DNA of 64,000 nucleotides from positions 2,914,001 through 2,978,000 of the forward strand of contig NZ_CP040896.1 in NCBI RefSeq assembly GCF_006337165.1. Direction: 5' to 3'. This stretch comes from Hymenobacter jejuensis (GTDB lineage: Bacteria > Bacteroidota > Bacteroidia > Cytophagales > Hymenobacteraceae). Of the stretch, positions 17,244 through 24,845 are shown piece by piece; positions within the stretch are counted from its first letter, which is position 1; each line of letters starts with the position of its first letter. The notes beneath the pieces are model-generated. The model did no database searches and was not told the DNA's origin. It was given only the letters and a program-made list of their open reading frames with translations. Both the position numbers and the translations under genes were made by a program.

Positions 17244-18326
17244 TTATTCGTCTTCGTCCGCGATCGACTCGTCGGTAGGAATCGCAGCTAAGGCAGCAGC
17301 AGGCTCGCCTTTCACCATGTCGCGAATCTTCTTCTCGATTTCGTCGGCCAGTTCGGGGTTGTCGTGCAAGATGGTTTTCACACCTTCACGGCCTTGGCCC
17401 AAACGGTCGCCGTTGTACGAGAACCACGAGCCCGACTTAGCAATAATGCCCATGTCAACGCCCAGGTCCAAGATCTCACCGATTTTGGAGATGCCTTCGC
17501 CATAGATGATGTCGAACTCGACCACTTTGAAGGGCGGCGCTACTTTGTTCTTCACCACCTTCACTTTCGTGCGGTTGCCGGTTACGTTGTCTTTGTCTTC
17601 CTTGATTTGGCCAATCCGACGGATGTCGAGGCGCACGGAAGCGTAGAATTTCAGGGCGTTACCACCGGTCGTCGTTTCGGGGTTGCCGAACATCACGCCG
17701 ATCTTTTCACGCAGCTGGTTGATGAAAATGCAGCAGCAGCCGGTTTTGTTGATCGTACCAGTAAGCTTACGCAGGGCTTGGCTCATCAAACGGGCGTGCA
17801 AACCCATTTTCGAGTCACCCATGTCGCCTTCCAGTTCGCCTTTTGGCACCAGAGCAGCTACGGAGTCAATTACAATGATGTCGATAGCGCCCGAAGAAAT
17901 CAGCTGGTCGGCGATTTCCAGCGCTTGTTCGCCATTGTCAGGCTGCGCGATGAGCAGGTTTTCGGTGTCGATACCCAACTTTTCAGCGTAGCTCTTGTCG
18001 AAGGCGTGCTCGGCGTCGATGAAAGCGGCAACGCCACCTTTTTTCTGCGCTTCTGCAATGCAGTGCATCGTGAGCGTAGTCTTACCCGACGATTCTGGGC
18101 CGTAGATTTCAACAACACGGCCTTTGGGCAAGCCGCCAATGCCGAGCGCAATGTCGAGGCCGAGTGAGCCCGTGCTAATCGACGGAATGTCGCCGATCTT
18201 ATTGTCGCTCAGCTTCATCACGGTGCCTTTGCCGAATGCCTTGTCCAGCTTATCCATGGTGAGCTGAAGGGCCTTCATTTTCTCGGAGACCGGATTGGCA
18301 ACGGCTTTGTCTGTGGTTGCAGCCAT
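17244..18326 (-). CDS. recA: Recombinase RecA
   Basis: A 360-residue RecA of normal length. The Walker A motif GPESSGKTT starts at residue 76, and Walker B is in [12 protein letters not shown]. Also readable are the L1 region ([12 protein letters not shown]), the L2 region starting at [14 protein letters not shown], and INQLREKIG. It catalyses strand exchange in recombinational repair and stimulates LexA cleavage. A 23-bp palindrome about 70-90 bases before its start codon is a candidate LexA operator. No recX follows it. Confidence 0.98.
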   Translation of the reverse strand: MAATTDKAVANPVSEKMKALQLTMDKLDKAFGKGTVMKLSDNKIGDIPSISTGSLGLDIALGIGGLPKGRVVEIYGPESSGKTTLTMHCIAEAQKKGGVAAFIDAEHAFDKSYAEKLGIDTENLLIAQPDNGEQALEIADQLISSGAIDIIVIDSVAALVPKGELEGDMGDSKMGLHARLMSQALRKLTGTINKTGCCCIFINQLREKIGVMFGNPETTTGGNALKFYASVRLDIRRIGQIKEDKDNVTGNRTKVKVVKNKVAPPFKVVEFDIIYGEGISKIGEILDLGVDMGIIAKSGSWFSYNGDRLGQGREGVKTILHDNPELADEIEKKIRDMVKGEPAAALAAIPTDESIADEDE

Positions 18327-18360
18327 TTGGGAGGGGGTTATAGAATTTCTTAGGTTTGGT

Positions 18361-18390
18361 GAAATTACGCTTTTTTGGCCGGTCGTCCAA
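18361..18390 (-). promoter_or_regulatory. Candidate recA promoter
   Basis: Minus strand: TTG at 18390-18388, about 20 bases, then TAATTTC at 18367-18361, a near match to the Bacteroidetes consensus and about 35 bases before the ATG. Confidence 0.5.
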
Positions 18391-18393
18391 TCG

Positions 18394-18416
18394 CTCGGTA
18401 CATCTCATGTACCGAG
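18394..18416. promoter_or_regulatory. Palindromic operator, candidate LexA (SOS) box of recA
   Basis: CTCGGTACAT and ATGTACCGAG form a perfect 10-bp inverted repeat around CTC. It abuts the upstream element of the candidate recA promoter. RecA genes are classic LexA targets, and GTAC/GTTC-type palindromes are used by LexA in other phyla, but no Hymenobacter LexA site is known to me, so the assignment is inference. Confidence 0.5.
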
Positions 18417-18514
18417 TGCAGCCGCTGTTTCGGGCCGGCTTTTGTTAACACGGCGGCTCTATATTTTGTGCCCGCAATGCTAAAAAAATTTGCCCGAATT
18501 GAAGGTAAGCTTCT

Positions 18515-19780
18515 ATGCTAAAATTTTTGTCAAACCCGCCGTTGCGTACCATCTTGATACTGACCTTGCTAGGTTGGTTAGGCAACTCAAGGGCAGTTTT
18601 GGGACAACTGGACAACCGGGCATTTGTCGAACCCAGACCAGGTGCAGCGCGGCAAATACACTATACGCGCGATCCGGATTATGGTCAGCAGGTAGCAAAA
18701 GATTCTGTAGGCGGCGTAATTCCCAAAACATATCCGGTGGCAGAAGCCGGTGACTTACGGCTCTCAGTTTACTGCTTCACCTTTTTTAAAGACAACGAGT
18801 ATTTCAACAAAATAGCCGATGGCTACACGCTTTTCGGCACCCAAATCAATCCGCAGCTTGTTTATTATCCGACGCCTAATTTGAGGCTGGAAGGTGGCGT
18901 GTTTCTGTGGAAAGATTTTGGCAACCCGCGGCTGCAACAGGTAAGGCCCACATTCAGAGCGACCTACACCAAGAACCGCAGCGAGTTCCTGTTTGGCAAC
19001 ATTCGGCCGCACCTTAGTCACGGATACATCGAGCCGTTGTTCAACTTTGAGCGTGTGATTCTGCGGCCGCTGGAAGAAGGCTTGCAATACCGCTACACCG
19101 GCGCCCGGGTTGGACTGGATGTGTGGGTCGATTGGCAACGGCAGCAATACCGCTACAGCAACTACCAAGAAGAGATTGCAGGCGGACTGAGCGGCAACAT
19201 CCGCCTTACCAGCGACGACAGCCGCGTAACTCTGACATTGCCCGTGCAATTCACCGCCACGCACCACGGCGGCCAGATTGACACCATTGACCGACCGTTG
19301 CAAACGCTATTCAACGGTGCTACGGGTCTTGTTGCGCGATATCAGCCCAGAAACAGTAAAACCGCCTATCGTATAAATGCTTATGTAACAGGGTATTACG
19401 ACAAGTCGTTTGCGTACTTGTTGCCCTACAAGCGCGGGGCCGGCCTCTATCTCAACGCCACCGCCGAGACACGCTACCTCGATGTAATGCTCAGCTATTG
19501 GCAAGGCAATAAATTTATTGCTCCCCTGGGCGGCGACTTATACCAGTCCGCGTCGCGCACGGTGGCCAACCCCACGTACACCGAAGCCAACCGCCGCATC
19601 CTGATTCTGAGGCTAATGCGCGACTTTTCGTTGGGCGAAGCGGCCGCCATCACAGTGCGCGTAGAACCGGTATACGACTTCCAGGCCCGTAGCACCGAGT
19701 TTGCGGCCGGCATCTACCTGAACTTCCGGCAGGAATGGCTGCTGGGGAATATCGGCAAGCGGGTTCGCTTCGCTCAGTGA
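18515..19780 (+). CDS. Predicted outer-membrane beta-barrel protein, unknown role
   Basis: A 421-residue protein with a signal peptide ending near NSRAVLGQ and a long run of alternating aromatic and polar strands (for example RLEGGVFLWKDFG, VGLDVWVDWQRQQYRY, FRQEWLLG). The strand pattern and C-terminal aromatics suggest a beta-barrel or porin-like protein at the outer membrane. I do not recognise a named family. It is transcribed divergently from recA, and its stop overlaps the convergent GNAT stop by 7 bases. Confidence 0.65.
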   Translation: MLKFLSNPPLRTILILTLLGWLGNSRAVLGQLDNRAFVEPRPGAARQIHYTRDPDYGQQVAKDSVGGVIPKTYPVAEAGDLRLSVYCFTFFKDNEYFNKIADGYTLFGTQINPQLVYYPTPNLRLEGGVFLWKDFGNPRLQQVRPTFRATYTKNRSEFLFGNIRPHLSHGYIEPLFNFERVILRPLEEGLQYRYTGARVGLDVWVDWQRQQYRYSNYQEEIAGGLSGNIRLTSDDSRVTLTLPVQFTATHHGGQIDTIDRPLQTLFNGATGLVARYQPRNSKTAYRINAYVTGYYDKSFAYLLPYKRGAGLYLNATAETRYLDVMLSYWQGNKFIAPLGGDLYQSASRTVANPTYTEANRRILILRLMRDFSLGEAAAITVRVEPVYDFQARSTEFAAGIYLNFRQEWLLGNIGKRVRFAQ

Positions 19781-20370
19781 GCCTGCTGGTAAGCGGCTTT
19801 GTGGAGAGAAAAATGCAGAATCTCCGGTTTGGCATCCGAGCGTAACGGCCAAAGCCGCGGCCTGATTGCCAATTGCTTAAAGCCTGCATGCAGCGCCACC
19901 GCAAAGCTGCGCGGGTTGTCGGCGTAGCACCGGATGGTAAGCCGCTCGGCGCTGATGGTGCTGGTGAAGCCGAAATGCACAGCCGCTTCGAGGGCTTCGC
20001 GGGCGTACCCGTTTCCTTCGGCGTCGGCGTCGAGGTAGTAGCCAATCTCAGCCGTAACTGGCCGGGCCCAGTTTGGCTTCAGGCTGATATCACCTATATA
20101 TTGAGCAGTGGCTGCGTTCCAGATGCCAAATGCATACAAACGACCTGCTTGCCAGTCATGCGCAAAACTGCGCAGCACGCGCTGGGCATCTGTAACGGCT
20201 TTTACCGCCGCCACCCGCGACGGAAAAGCGCGGTGCAGCCGGCCCCGATTCCTATCGAGCAAGGCAAAAAATACGGCTTCGTCCAAGGCCGTATAAGGCC
20301 TTATCGTCAGGCGCGACGTGTGGATGGGCGACAGCGACGGAACTGGAGGAGGCGAGACAACAGAAGGCAT
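19774..20370 (-). CDS. GNAT family N-acetyltransferase (RimJ/RimL type)
   Basis: About 198 residues from ATG 20370. It starts HTSRLTIRPYTALDEAVFFALLD and contains IWNAATAQYIGDISL, the acetyl-CoA binding segment EGNGYAREALEAAVHFGF and RCYADNPRSFAVALHAGFKQ, all typical of the RimJ/RimL-like GNAT branch that acetylates N-termini or small molecules. The open frame extends to 20529, but the extra residues are low-complexity and lie in the promoter zone of the SDR gene. The stop codon overlaps the convergent barrel gene. Confidence 0.85.
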   Translation of the reverse strand: MPSVVSPPPVPSLSPIHTSRLTIRPYTALDEAVFFALLDRNRGRLHRAFPSRVAAVKAVTDAQRVLRSFAHDWQAGRLYAFGIWNAATAQYIGDISLKPNWARPVTAEIGYYLDADAEGNGYAREALEAAVHFGFTSTISAERLTIRCYADNPRSFAVALHAGFKQLAIRPRLWPLRSDAKPEILHFSLHKAAYQQAH

Positions 20371-20547
20371 AGAAGATGACGCGCGGGTCCGTTTGCTTAC
20401 GTCTAAACAAGGCGTTGGGGGCAGAAATGGTTTGGGCCAACTCAGTAACCTGCCGTGCGCCTGCCCGTTAAGTTCTACGGTTGGCGGCGCTTTCGGCTCG
20501 CTGATTTTATACGCATCCTGTTCTACCAAACCTTAAAAAACACTAAT

Positions 20548-21438
20548 ATGACTATGCAGGGAAGACTCGAAGGCAAAGTCGCCATCGTTACGGGCGGCGG
20601 CGCCGGTATTGGCGAGGCCATTTGTAAGAAATTTGCGCGCGAAGGGGCGGCCGTGGTGGTCGCAGGCTTCGTGGAAGATCCGGTGCGGGCAGTAGTAGAT
20701 GAAATTACGGCCGCTGGCGGCCGGGCTGTGGCGTTCACTGGGGATGTTTCGCATCAGCAGACGGCAGAAGCGTGCGTAAAACTGGCCGTTGAGCAGTTTG
20801 GCAAGCTGGATATCTTAATTAATAATGCGGGTGTTTTTCCAACTACTTCTACCATAGATACTTATCCGGTGGAAGCATTTGAGTATCTCATCAAAAACAA
20901 CGTGTATTCGACTTTTATGATGACCAGAGCCGCTATGCCGCATTTGCAGAAAACCCGCGGCAACGTCGTGTCAGCCGGTTCCGAATCAGGTGAGATCGGG
21001 CTGGCGCAGAACTCGCCTTACGGTGCCTCCAAAGGGTGGGTTCACGCGTTTATGCGCGGCGTAGCCGTAGAGCAAGCCCGCAACGGCGTACGTGCCAACT
21101 GCGTGTGTCCAGGCCCTATTGATACCGCCTGGACGCACAAAGAAACTGGCCCCATGACTGCCAAAATGGAAAAAGGACTGGTGGCCGGTACGCCTATGGG
21201 CCGCCGCGGCACTACCGAAGAAGTTGCCAATGTGTACGCATTTATCGCTTCCGACGAAGCCAGCTACGTGACCGGTGCCCTTTACTTCGTGGACGGCGGC
21301 ACTACCGTATCTAAAGGTCCCGACGGCGACGAAGTACCAAGCGAACTAAAGCAAGAACCAGAAGGTCAGTTGGCCGTCGAACATTCCAAAGATGGGCACA
21401 CCAAAATCCGCGAAGCGGATGCAGGGCACATGGTCTGA
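20548..21438 (+). CDS. SDR family oxidoreductase
   Basis: A 296-residue classical short-chain dehydrogenase. The cofactor motif is TGGGAGIGEA, then NNAG, the catalytic Ser in VVSAGSESG and the YxxxK pair in YGASKGW, with CPGPIDTAWT after. The C-terminus has an extra tail of about 40 charged residues beyond the usual VDGGTT end. The upstream frame (from 20455) is discarded because the Rossmann fold starts right after ATG 20548. Substrate unknown. The stop codon opens a large inverted repeat. Confidence 0.9.
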   Translation: MTMQGRLEGKVAIVTGGGAGIGEAICKKFAREGAAVVVAGFVEDPVRAVVDEITAAGGRAVAFTGDVSHQQTAEACVKLAVEQFGKLDILINNAGVFPTTSTIDTYPVEAFEYLIKNNVYSTFMMTRAAMPHLQKTRGNVVSAGSESGEIGLAQNSPYGASKGWVHAFMRGVAVEQARNGVRANCVCPGPIDTAWTHKETGPMTAKMEKGLVAGTPMGRRGTTEEVANVYAFIASDEASYVTGALYFVDGGTTVSKGPDGDEVPSELKQEPEGQLAVEHSKDGHTKIREADAGHMV

Positions 21439-21625
21439 ACCGCGGATTGGACGGAATTCGCGAATTTTGTAGCTGTCTTATTTTTATTAACCCTACGTTG
21501 AGAAACAAAAAGCCACTGCATCCGCAGTGGCTTTTTGTTTAGCATAATGTGCATAAGACACTGGCTGGCAACTGATTGCGAATTAGTCACAAAATCCGCG
21601 AATTCCGTCCAATCCGCGGTTCAGA
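21434..21625. repeat. 37-bp inverted repeat spanning the gap between convergent genes
   Basis: Arms at 21434-21470 and 21589-21625 are reverse complements with a single mismatch (36 of 37). The left arm contains the SDR stop codon and the right arm ends at the base next to the stop codon of the minus-strand gene. The 118-base interior holds a separate terminator. The arms include a CCGCGGATTGGACGGAATTC-like string. Confidence 0.9.
21503..21540. terminator. Bidirectional terminator inside the inverted repeat
   Basis: A nearly complete palindrome: AAAAAGCCACTGC pairs with GCAGTGGCTTTTT around ATCC, with further A/T pairing outside. It can terminate both convergent genes. Confidence 0.88.
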
Positions 21626-22069
21626 CTACTTTTTCACAGCCAGCCCCTGCAAATGGGGATGTTTGTATTGCACAGGGCTGCCCAATGCCTGCTGAGTACG
21701 CATGACGTTGACGAGGCGCGCCGTTTCGTTGAAGTACTCGAGGCGGCGAATGAGCATTTCCTTCGTCAAGACGCGGCCTTCGGGCGTGCGCATGAAAGAC
21801 TTTTTATCTTCCAGAATGCGACGCATAATGGCCTCGGTTTCGGACTCATGCTGCATGTACTGTTGCTCAAACTCAGCCAAACGGGCTAAACCGTCTGTAG
21901 TGAGGCGGTATTGCGCGCCACCAGCGTTGAGCACTTCGCAGAGCACGTATACTTCCAGCGGCAAAGACACTTCCAGTGGCGTAGTGCGCACATCGAGCCC
22001 GGCACGCAAAGCATCCAGAATGATTTCAACGTTGCGCTCGAACTGTTGGTAGTAACCGGGAACTTCCAT
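21626..22069 (-). CDS. Conserved hypothetical protein downstream of moxR
   Basis: A 147-residue soluble protein, MEVPGYYQQFERNVEIILDAL..., predicted mostly helical, with the region EVYVLCEVLNAGGAQYRLTTDGLARLAEF in the middle. No signal peptide and no motif that I can tie to a function. It is 41 bases downstream of the MoxR ATPase gene on the same strand and is probably cotranscribed, so a role with that ATPase is possible but only inferred. Confidence 0.6.
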   Translation of the reverse strand: MEVPGYYQQFERNVEIILDALRAGLDVRTTPLEVSLPLEVYVLCEVLNAGGAQYRLTTDGLARLAEFEQQYMQHESETEAIMRRILEDKKSFMRTPEGRVLTKEMLIRRLEYFNETARLVNVMRTQQALGSPVQYKHPHLQGLAVKK

Positions 22070-22110
22070 GAAATTTTTATTTAACTGTTTGCAGGTGACT
22101 GCTAACTGGC

Positions 22111-23076
22111 TTAAAGCAACTCTTTTATGATTTGTTCTACGGTAATGCCCTCGGCTTCGGCTTTGAAATTGCGCACCAAGCGATGACGCAAAATAGGCAA
22201 GGCCACTGCGCGTACGTCCTCAATATCCGGCGAATATTTACCGTTGAGCAGTGCATTGCATTTGGCCCCCACAATGAGATGTTGCGAAGCCCGTGGACCA
22301 GCGCCCCATTCTAACAGTTGACTTACGCGTGCGCCTGCCCGATCGGTATTGGGCCGCGTTTTGTGCACCAAGCTTACAGCGTATTCCACCACATTATCGG
22401 CTACCGGCACGCGGCGCACCAAGTGCTGATACGCCTGAATATCATCGGCGTGCAAAATCTTGCTGATCGTGGGCTTGGTATCGGAAGTGGTGTTCTTTAC
22501 AATCTGAAGCTCAGCTTCATAGCTCGGATAGCCCAGTTCGATGTTGAACATAAAGCGGTCGAGCTGAGCTTCGGGCAGCGGGTACGTGCCTTCCTGCTCA
22601 ATGGGGTTTTGCGTGGCCAACACAAAGAACGGGCGCTCCAGCGAATATCGCTTGCCGGCCACCGTCACGGCGTATTCCTGCATGCTTTCCAGCAGCGCCG
22701 CCTGCGTTTTGGGCGGCGTCCGGTTGATTTCGTCGGCCAGCACGATGTTGGCAAACACTGGTCCGTGCACGAACTGGAAATCGCGCTGTTGGGTAAGTGT
22801 CTCAGAACCAACGATATCCGAAGGCATCAGGTCGGGCGTGAACTGAATGCGGTTGAACGAAAGATCAAGCGAGTCGGCAATGGTCTGGATAAGCAGCGTT
22901 TTGGCCAAGCCCGGCACGCCTACCAGCAGGCAATGACCCTGCGAAAAAACGGCCGTCAGCACGAGGCGCACTACTTCGTCTTGGCCGATGATAACTTTGC
23001 CGATTTCCTGGCGCAGCGTACGATACGAGGCAGCCAGCGCGTCGGCGGCTTCTTTGTCAGAAGAGAATGTGCGCAT
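22111..23076 (-). CDS. MoxR family AAA+ ATPase
   Basis: A 321-residue ATPase. Walker A is GVPGLAKT, followed by RIQFTPDLMPSDIVGSE, Walker B in VLADEINRTPPKTQAALLESMQE, sensor ATQNPIEQEGTYPLPEAQLDRFM and a C-terminal lid with RHRLVRNF. MoxR proteins act as chaperones for metal-cofactor or VWA-domain proteins and usually sit beside DUF58 and BatA/BatB/BatD genes. Here none of those follow; a BatD is found 35 kb away in this window. The start at 23076 keeps the full N-terminal helix. Confidence 0.93.
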   Translation of the reverse strand: MRTFSSDKEAADALAASYRTLRQEIGKVIIGQDEVVRLVLTAVFSQGHCLLVGVPGLAKTLLIQTIADSLDLSFNRIQFTPDLMPSDIVGSETLTQQRDFQFVHGPVFANIVLADEINRTPPKTQAALLESMQEYAVTVAGKRYSLERPFFVLATQNPIEQEGTYPLPEAQLDRFMFNIELGYPSYEAELQIVKNTTSDTKPTISKILHADDIQAYQHLVRRVPVADNVVEYAVSLVHKTRPNTDRAGARVSQLLEWGAGPRASQHLIVGAKCNALLNGKYSPDIEDVRAVALPILRHRLVRNFKAEAEGITVEQIIKELL

Positions 23077-23120
23077 CCGGGGTAGTTATCGGTAAGTAAT
23101 TGCTAACAGTCAGAAAATAA

Positions 23121-23173
23121 GCAGGTTGTGGGTAGCGGGTCAGAAGGCTTCTGACCCGCTACCCACAACCTGC
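23121..23173. repeat. Perfect 26-bp inverted repeat with 1-base centre
   Basis: Bases 23121-23146 and 23148-23173 are exact reverse complements (for example GGTAGCGGGTCAGAAG with CTTCTGACCCGCTACC). It sits 8 bases after the SurA-like stop on the minus strand and lacks a T-run. It could be an mRNA 3' end stabilizer or a repeat insertion. Confidence 0.88.
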
Positions 23174-23181
23174 CGTGTAAC

Positions 23182-24570
23182 TTAAAGCGCAGAATTCAGG
23201 AGCTTACAATCGGCGTATTGCGGATCGACGTCGATGAATACGCCGGTGCGGTTCTTCTCAAACCACTCGTCCAACGCCTTGTTTTTCTTCTCGTTCAGAG
23301 CGGCGGCGGCTATTTTCTGGTAGTCGTCGGTGAGGTTGGCTTGGTGCGGCGGGCGGTTTGCCTTCAGCCAGATGATGCGCATGGCATCTTTGCCGTCGTC
23401 GGTACGATAGGGCAGGGGCTTGGTGATGTGCCCCACTTTCATCGTGTCGATGGTGAAGAAAATAGCAGGATCGATCTTGTCGAGCGGCAAGTAAGAGCTG
23501 TTGTCGGCGCGGTTTTGCAGCAAACCGCCATTGCCGCTGGTGCTTTTGTCGTCGGAGAAATCCTTGGCAGCTTTTGCAAAACTAATGCTGTCGGACAGGA
23601 TGCGCTTCCGGATCTTTTCGAGCTGGGTAGCGGCTTCGTTGACATCGTTGCCGCCCGTTTCCGGCTTCAGCAAGATATGTCGTGTGCTAAATGTTTCGCC
23701 CTTGCGCTCAATGAGTTGGATAAGGTGGAAGCCAAACTGCGACTCTACTACCGGCGACATCTGACCGGGCTCTAAGCGTAGCGCCGCTGCTTCGTACTCC
23801 GGTACCAGTTCATGGCGCTTGAAGAAACCCAGATACCCGCCTTCTGCGGCCGAGCCGGGGTCTTGCGAAAACTGCTTGGCCAGCGTAGCAAAATCTTCTC
23901 CTGCTTGGATGCGGGCGCGTAACTCGTTGAGTTTGGCAATGGTAGCCTGCTTGGCTTTCTGATTGACCTGCGCAAACTTAATAATCTGACCTACTTCTAC
24001 TTCCGTAGAAAAATAAGGCAAGCTGTCTTTCGGAATGCGGTTGAAGTACTGTTTTACTTCGCGAGGCGTCACGGTGACCTTGCCCGCAATTTGCTCTTGC
24101 ATTTCCTGCTGCACGAGCTGTTCCTTAACCTGCGGGCGCAAATCCTCCTTCAATTGCCGCAACGGCTTGTGATAGTATTCTTCCAGCTTCTGCTCCGAGC
24201 CGATCTGCTGCACAAAATACGCCATCCGACGATCGAGCTCGCTCTTTACTTTGTCGTCGCTGACGACCACGGAGTCGGTTTCGGCCTTGGCTAGCATGAG
24301 CTTGTTGAGCACCATGCCCTGCAAAATGCGGCACTGGGTATCGGGGGGAAGCGGTTTGCCTTCAGCCCGTGCAACTTCTTGAGCGTAAGCACCTTCCAAA
24401 TCGGAGCGCAGTACAATCTGGTTATCGACCTTCACGATGATGCCGTCTACGATTTTGCGCCCCACCGGACGACCCACGCCGAGCTGCGCAAAGCTTGTAA
24501 ACACCGTGCCAGCTAGCAGCCCCACACTGAGCAGAACCACACGAACCGACAAACGAAAAAATTGAGTCAT
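23182..24570 (-). CDS. SurA-like periplasmic peptidyl-prolyl isomerase
   Basis: A 462-residue chaperone. The signal peptide ends near TSFAQ, a SurA-N type helical region spans about 40-180, then come two parvulin (PpiC) domains: about 190-290 (QDPGSAAEGGYLGFF ... FGFHLIQLIERKG) and about 295-405 (TRHILLKP ... DDKSTSGNGGLLQN). Such proteins guide unfolded outer-membrane proteins across the periplasm to the Bam complex. The larger parvulin lipoprotein gene lies upstream, so the two isomerases are neighbours but separated by a terminator. Confidence 0.9.
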   Translation of the reverse strand: MTQFFRLSVRVVLLSVGLLAGTVFTSFAQLGVGRPVGRKIVDGIIVKVDNQIVLRSDLEGAYAQEVARAEGKPLPPDTQCRILQGMVLNKLMLAKAETDSVVVSDDKVKSELDRRMAYFVQQIGSEQKLEEYYHKPLRQLKEDLRPQVKEQLVQQEMQEQIAGKVTVTPREVKQYFNRIPKDSLPYFSTEVEVGQIIKFAQVNQKAKQATIAKLNELRARIQAGEDFATLAKQFSQDPGSAAEGGYLGFFKRHELVPEYEAAALRLEPGQMSPVVESQFGFHLIQLIERKGETFSTRHILLKPETGGNDVNEAATQLEKIRKRILSDSISFAKAAKDFSDDKSTSGNGGLLQNRADNSSYLPLDKIDPAIFFTIDTMKVGHITKPLPYRTDDGKDAMRIIWLKANRPPHQANLTDDYQKIAAAALNEKKNKALDEWFEKNRTGVFIDVDPQYADCKLLNSAL

Positions 24571-24783
24571 GGAATCTAAAAAAGTAATGATCGTGCCGGT
24601 GAGTTTGCCGCACGAACCGACCAGCTTTTGAAACGCAAAAAGCCGCCCGTAAATTTCAACATAAATCCTTTCTCTGACAAAAACAGCAAGTTAGGCTCCA
24701 ATGCGGCTCGGGCTACTTTAGTAAAGAGACCGCCCTTTGCGTATTCGTTGCACGGAAGAGTATTACCTATTCGCTGCTCCATA

Positions 24784-24819
24784 ACAAAAGAGCTCCGGCA
24801 TTTGTCGGAGCTCTTTTGT
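24784..24819 (-). terminator. Terminator of the parvulin lipoprotein gene
   Basis: ACAAAAGAGCTCCG pairs exactly with CGGAGCTCTTTTGT around an 8-base loop, just beyond the stop at 24841 on the minus strand. Confidence 0.85.
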
Positions 24820-24845
24820 AAATTATTGATTATCAATCAATTACT
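24817..24845 (+). repeat. AT-rich palindromic element (core TTGATTATCAA)
   Basis: Core at 24826-24836, exact match, between the stop codon of the parvulin lipoprotein gene and its terminator, touching both. Confidence 0.55.
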
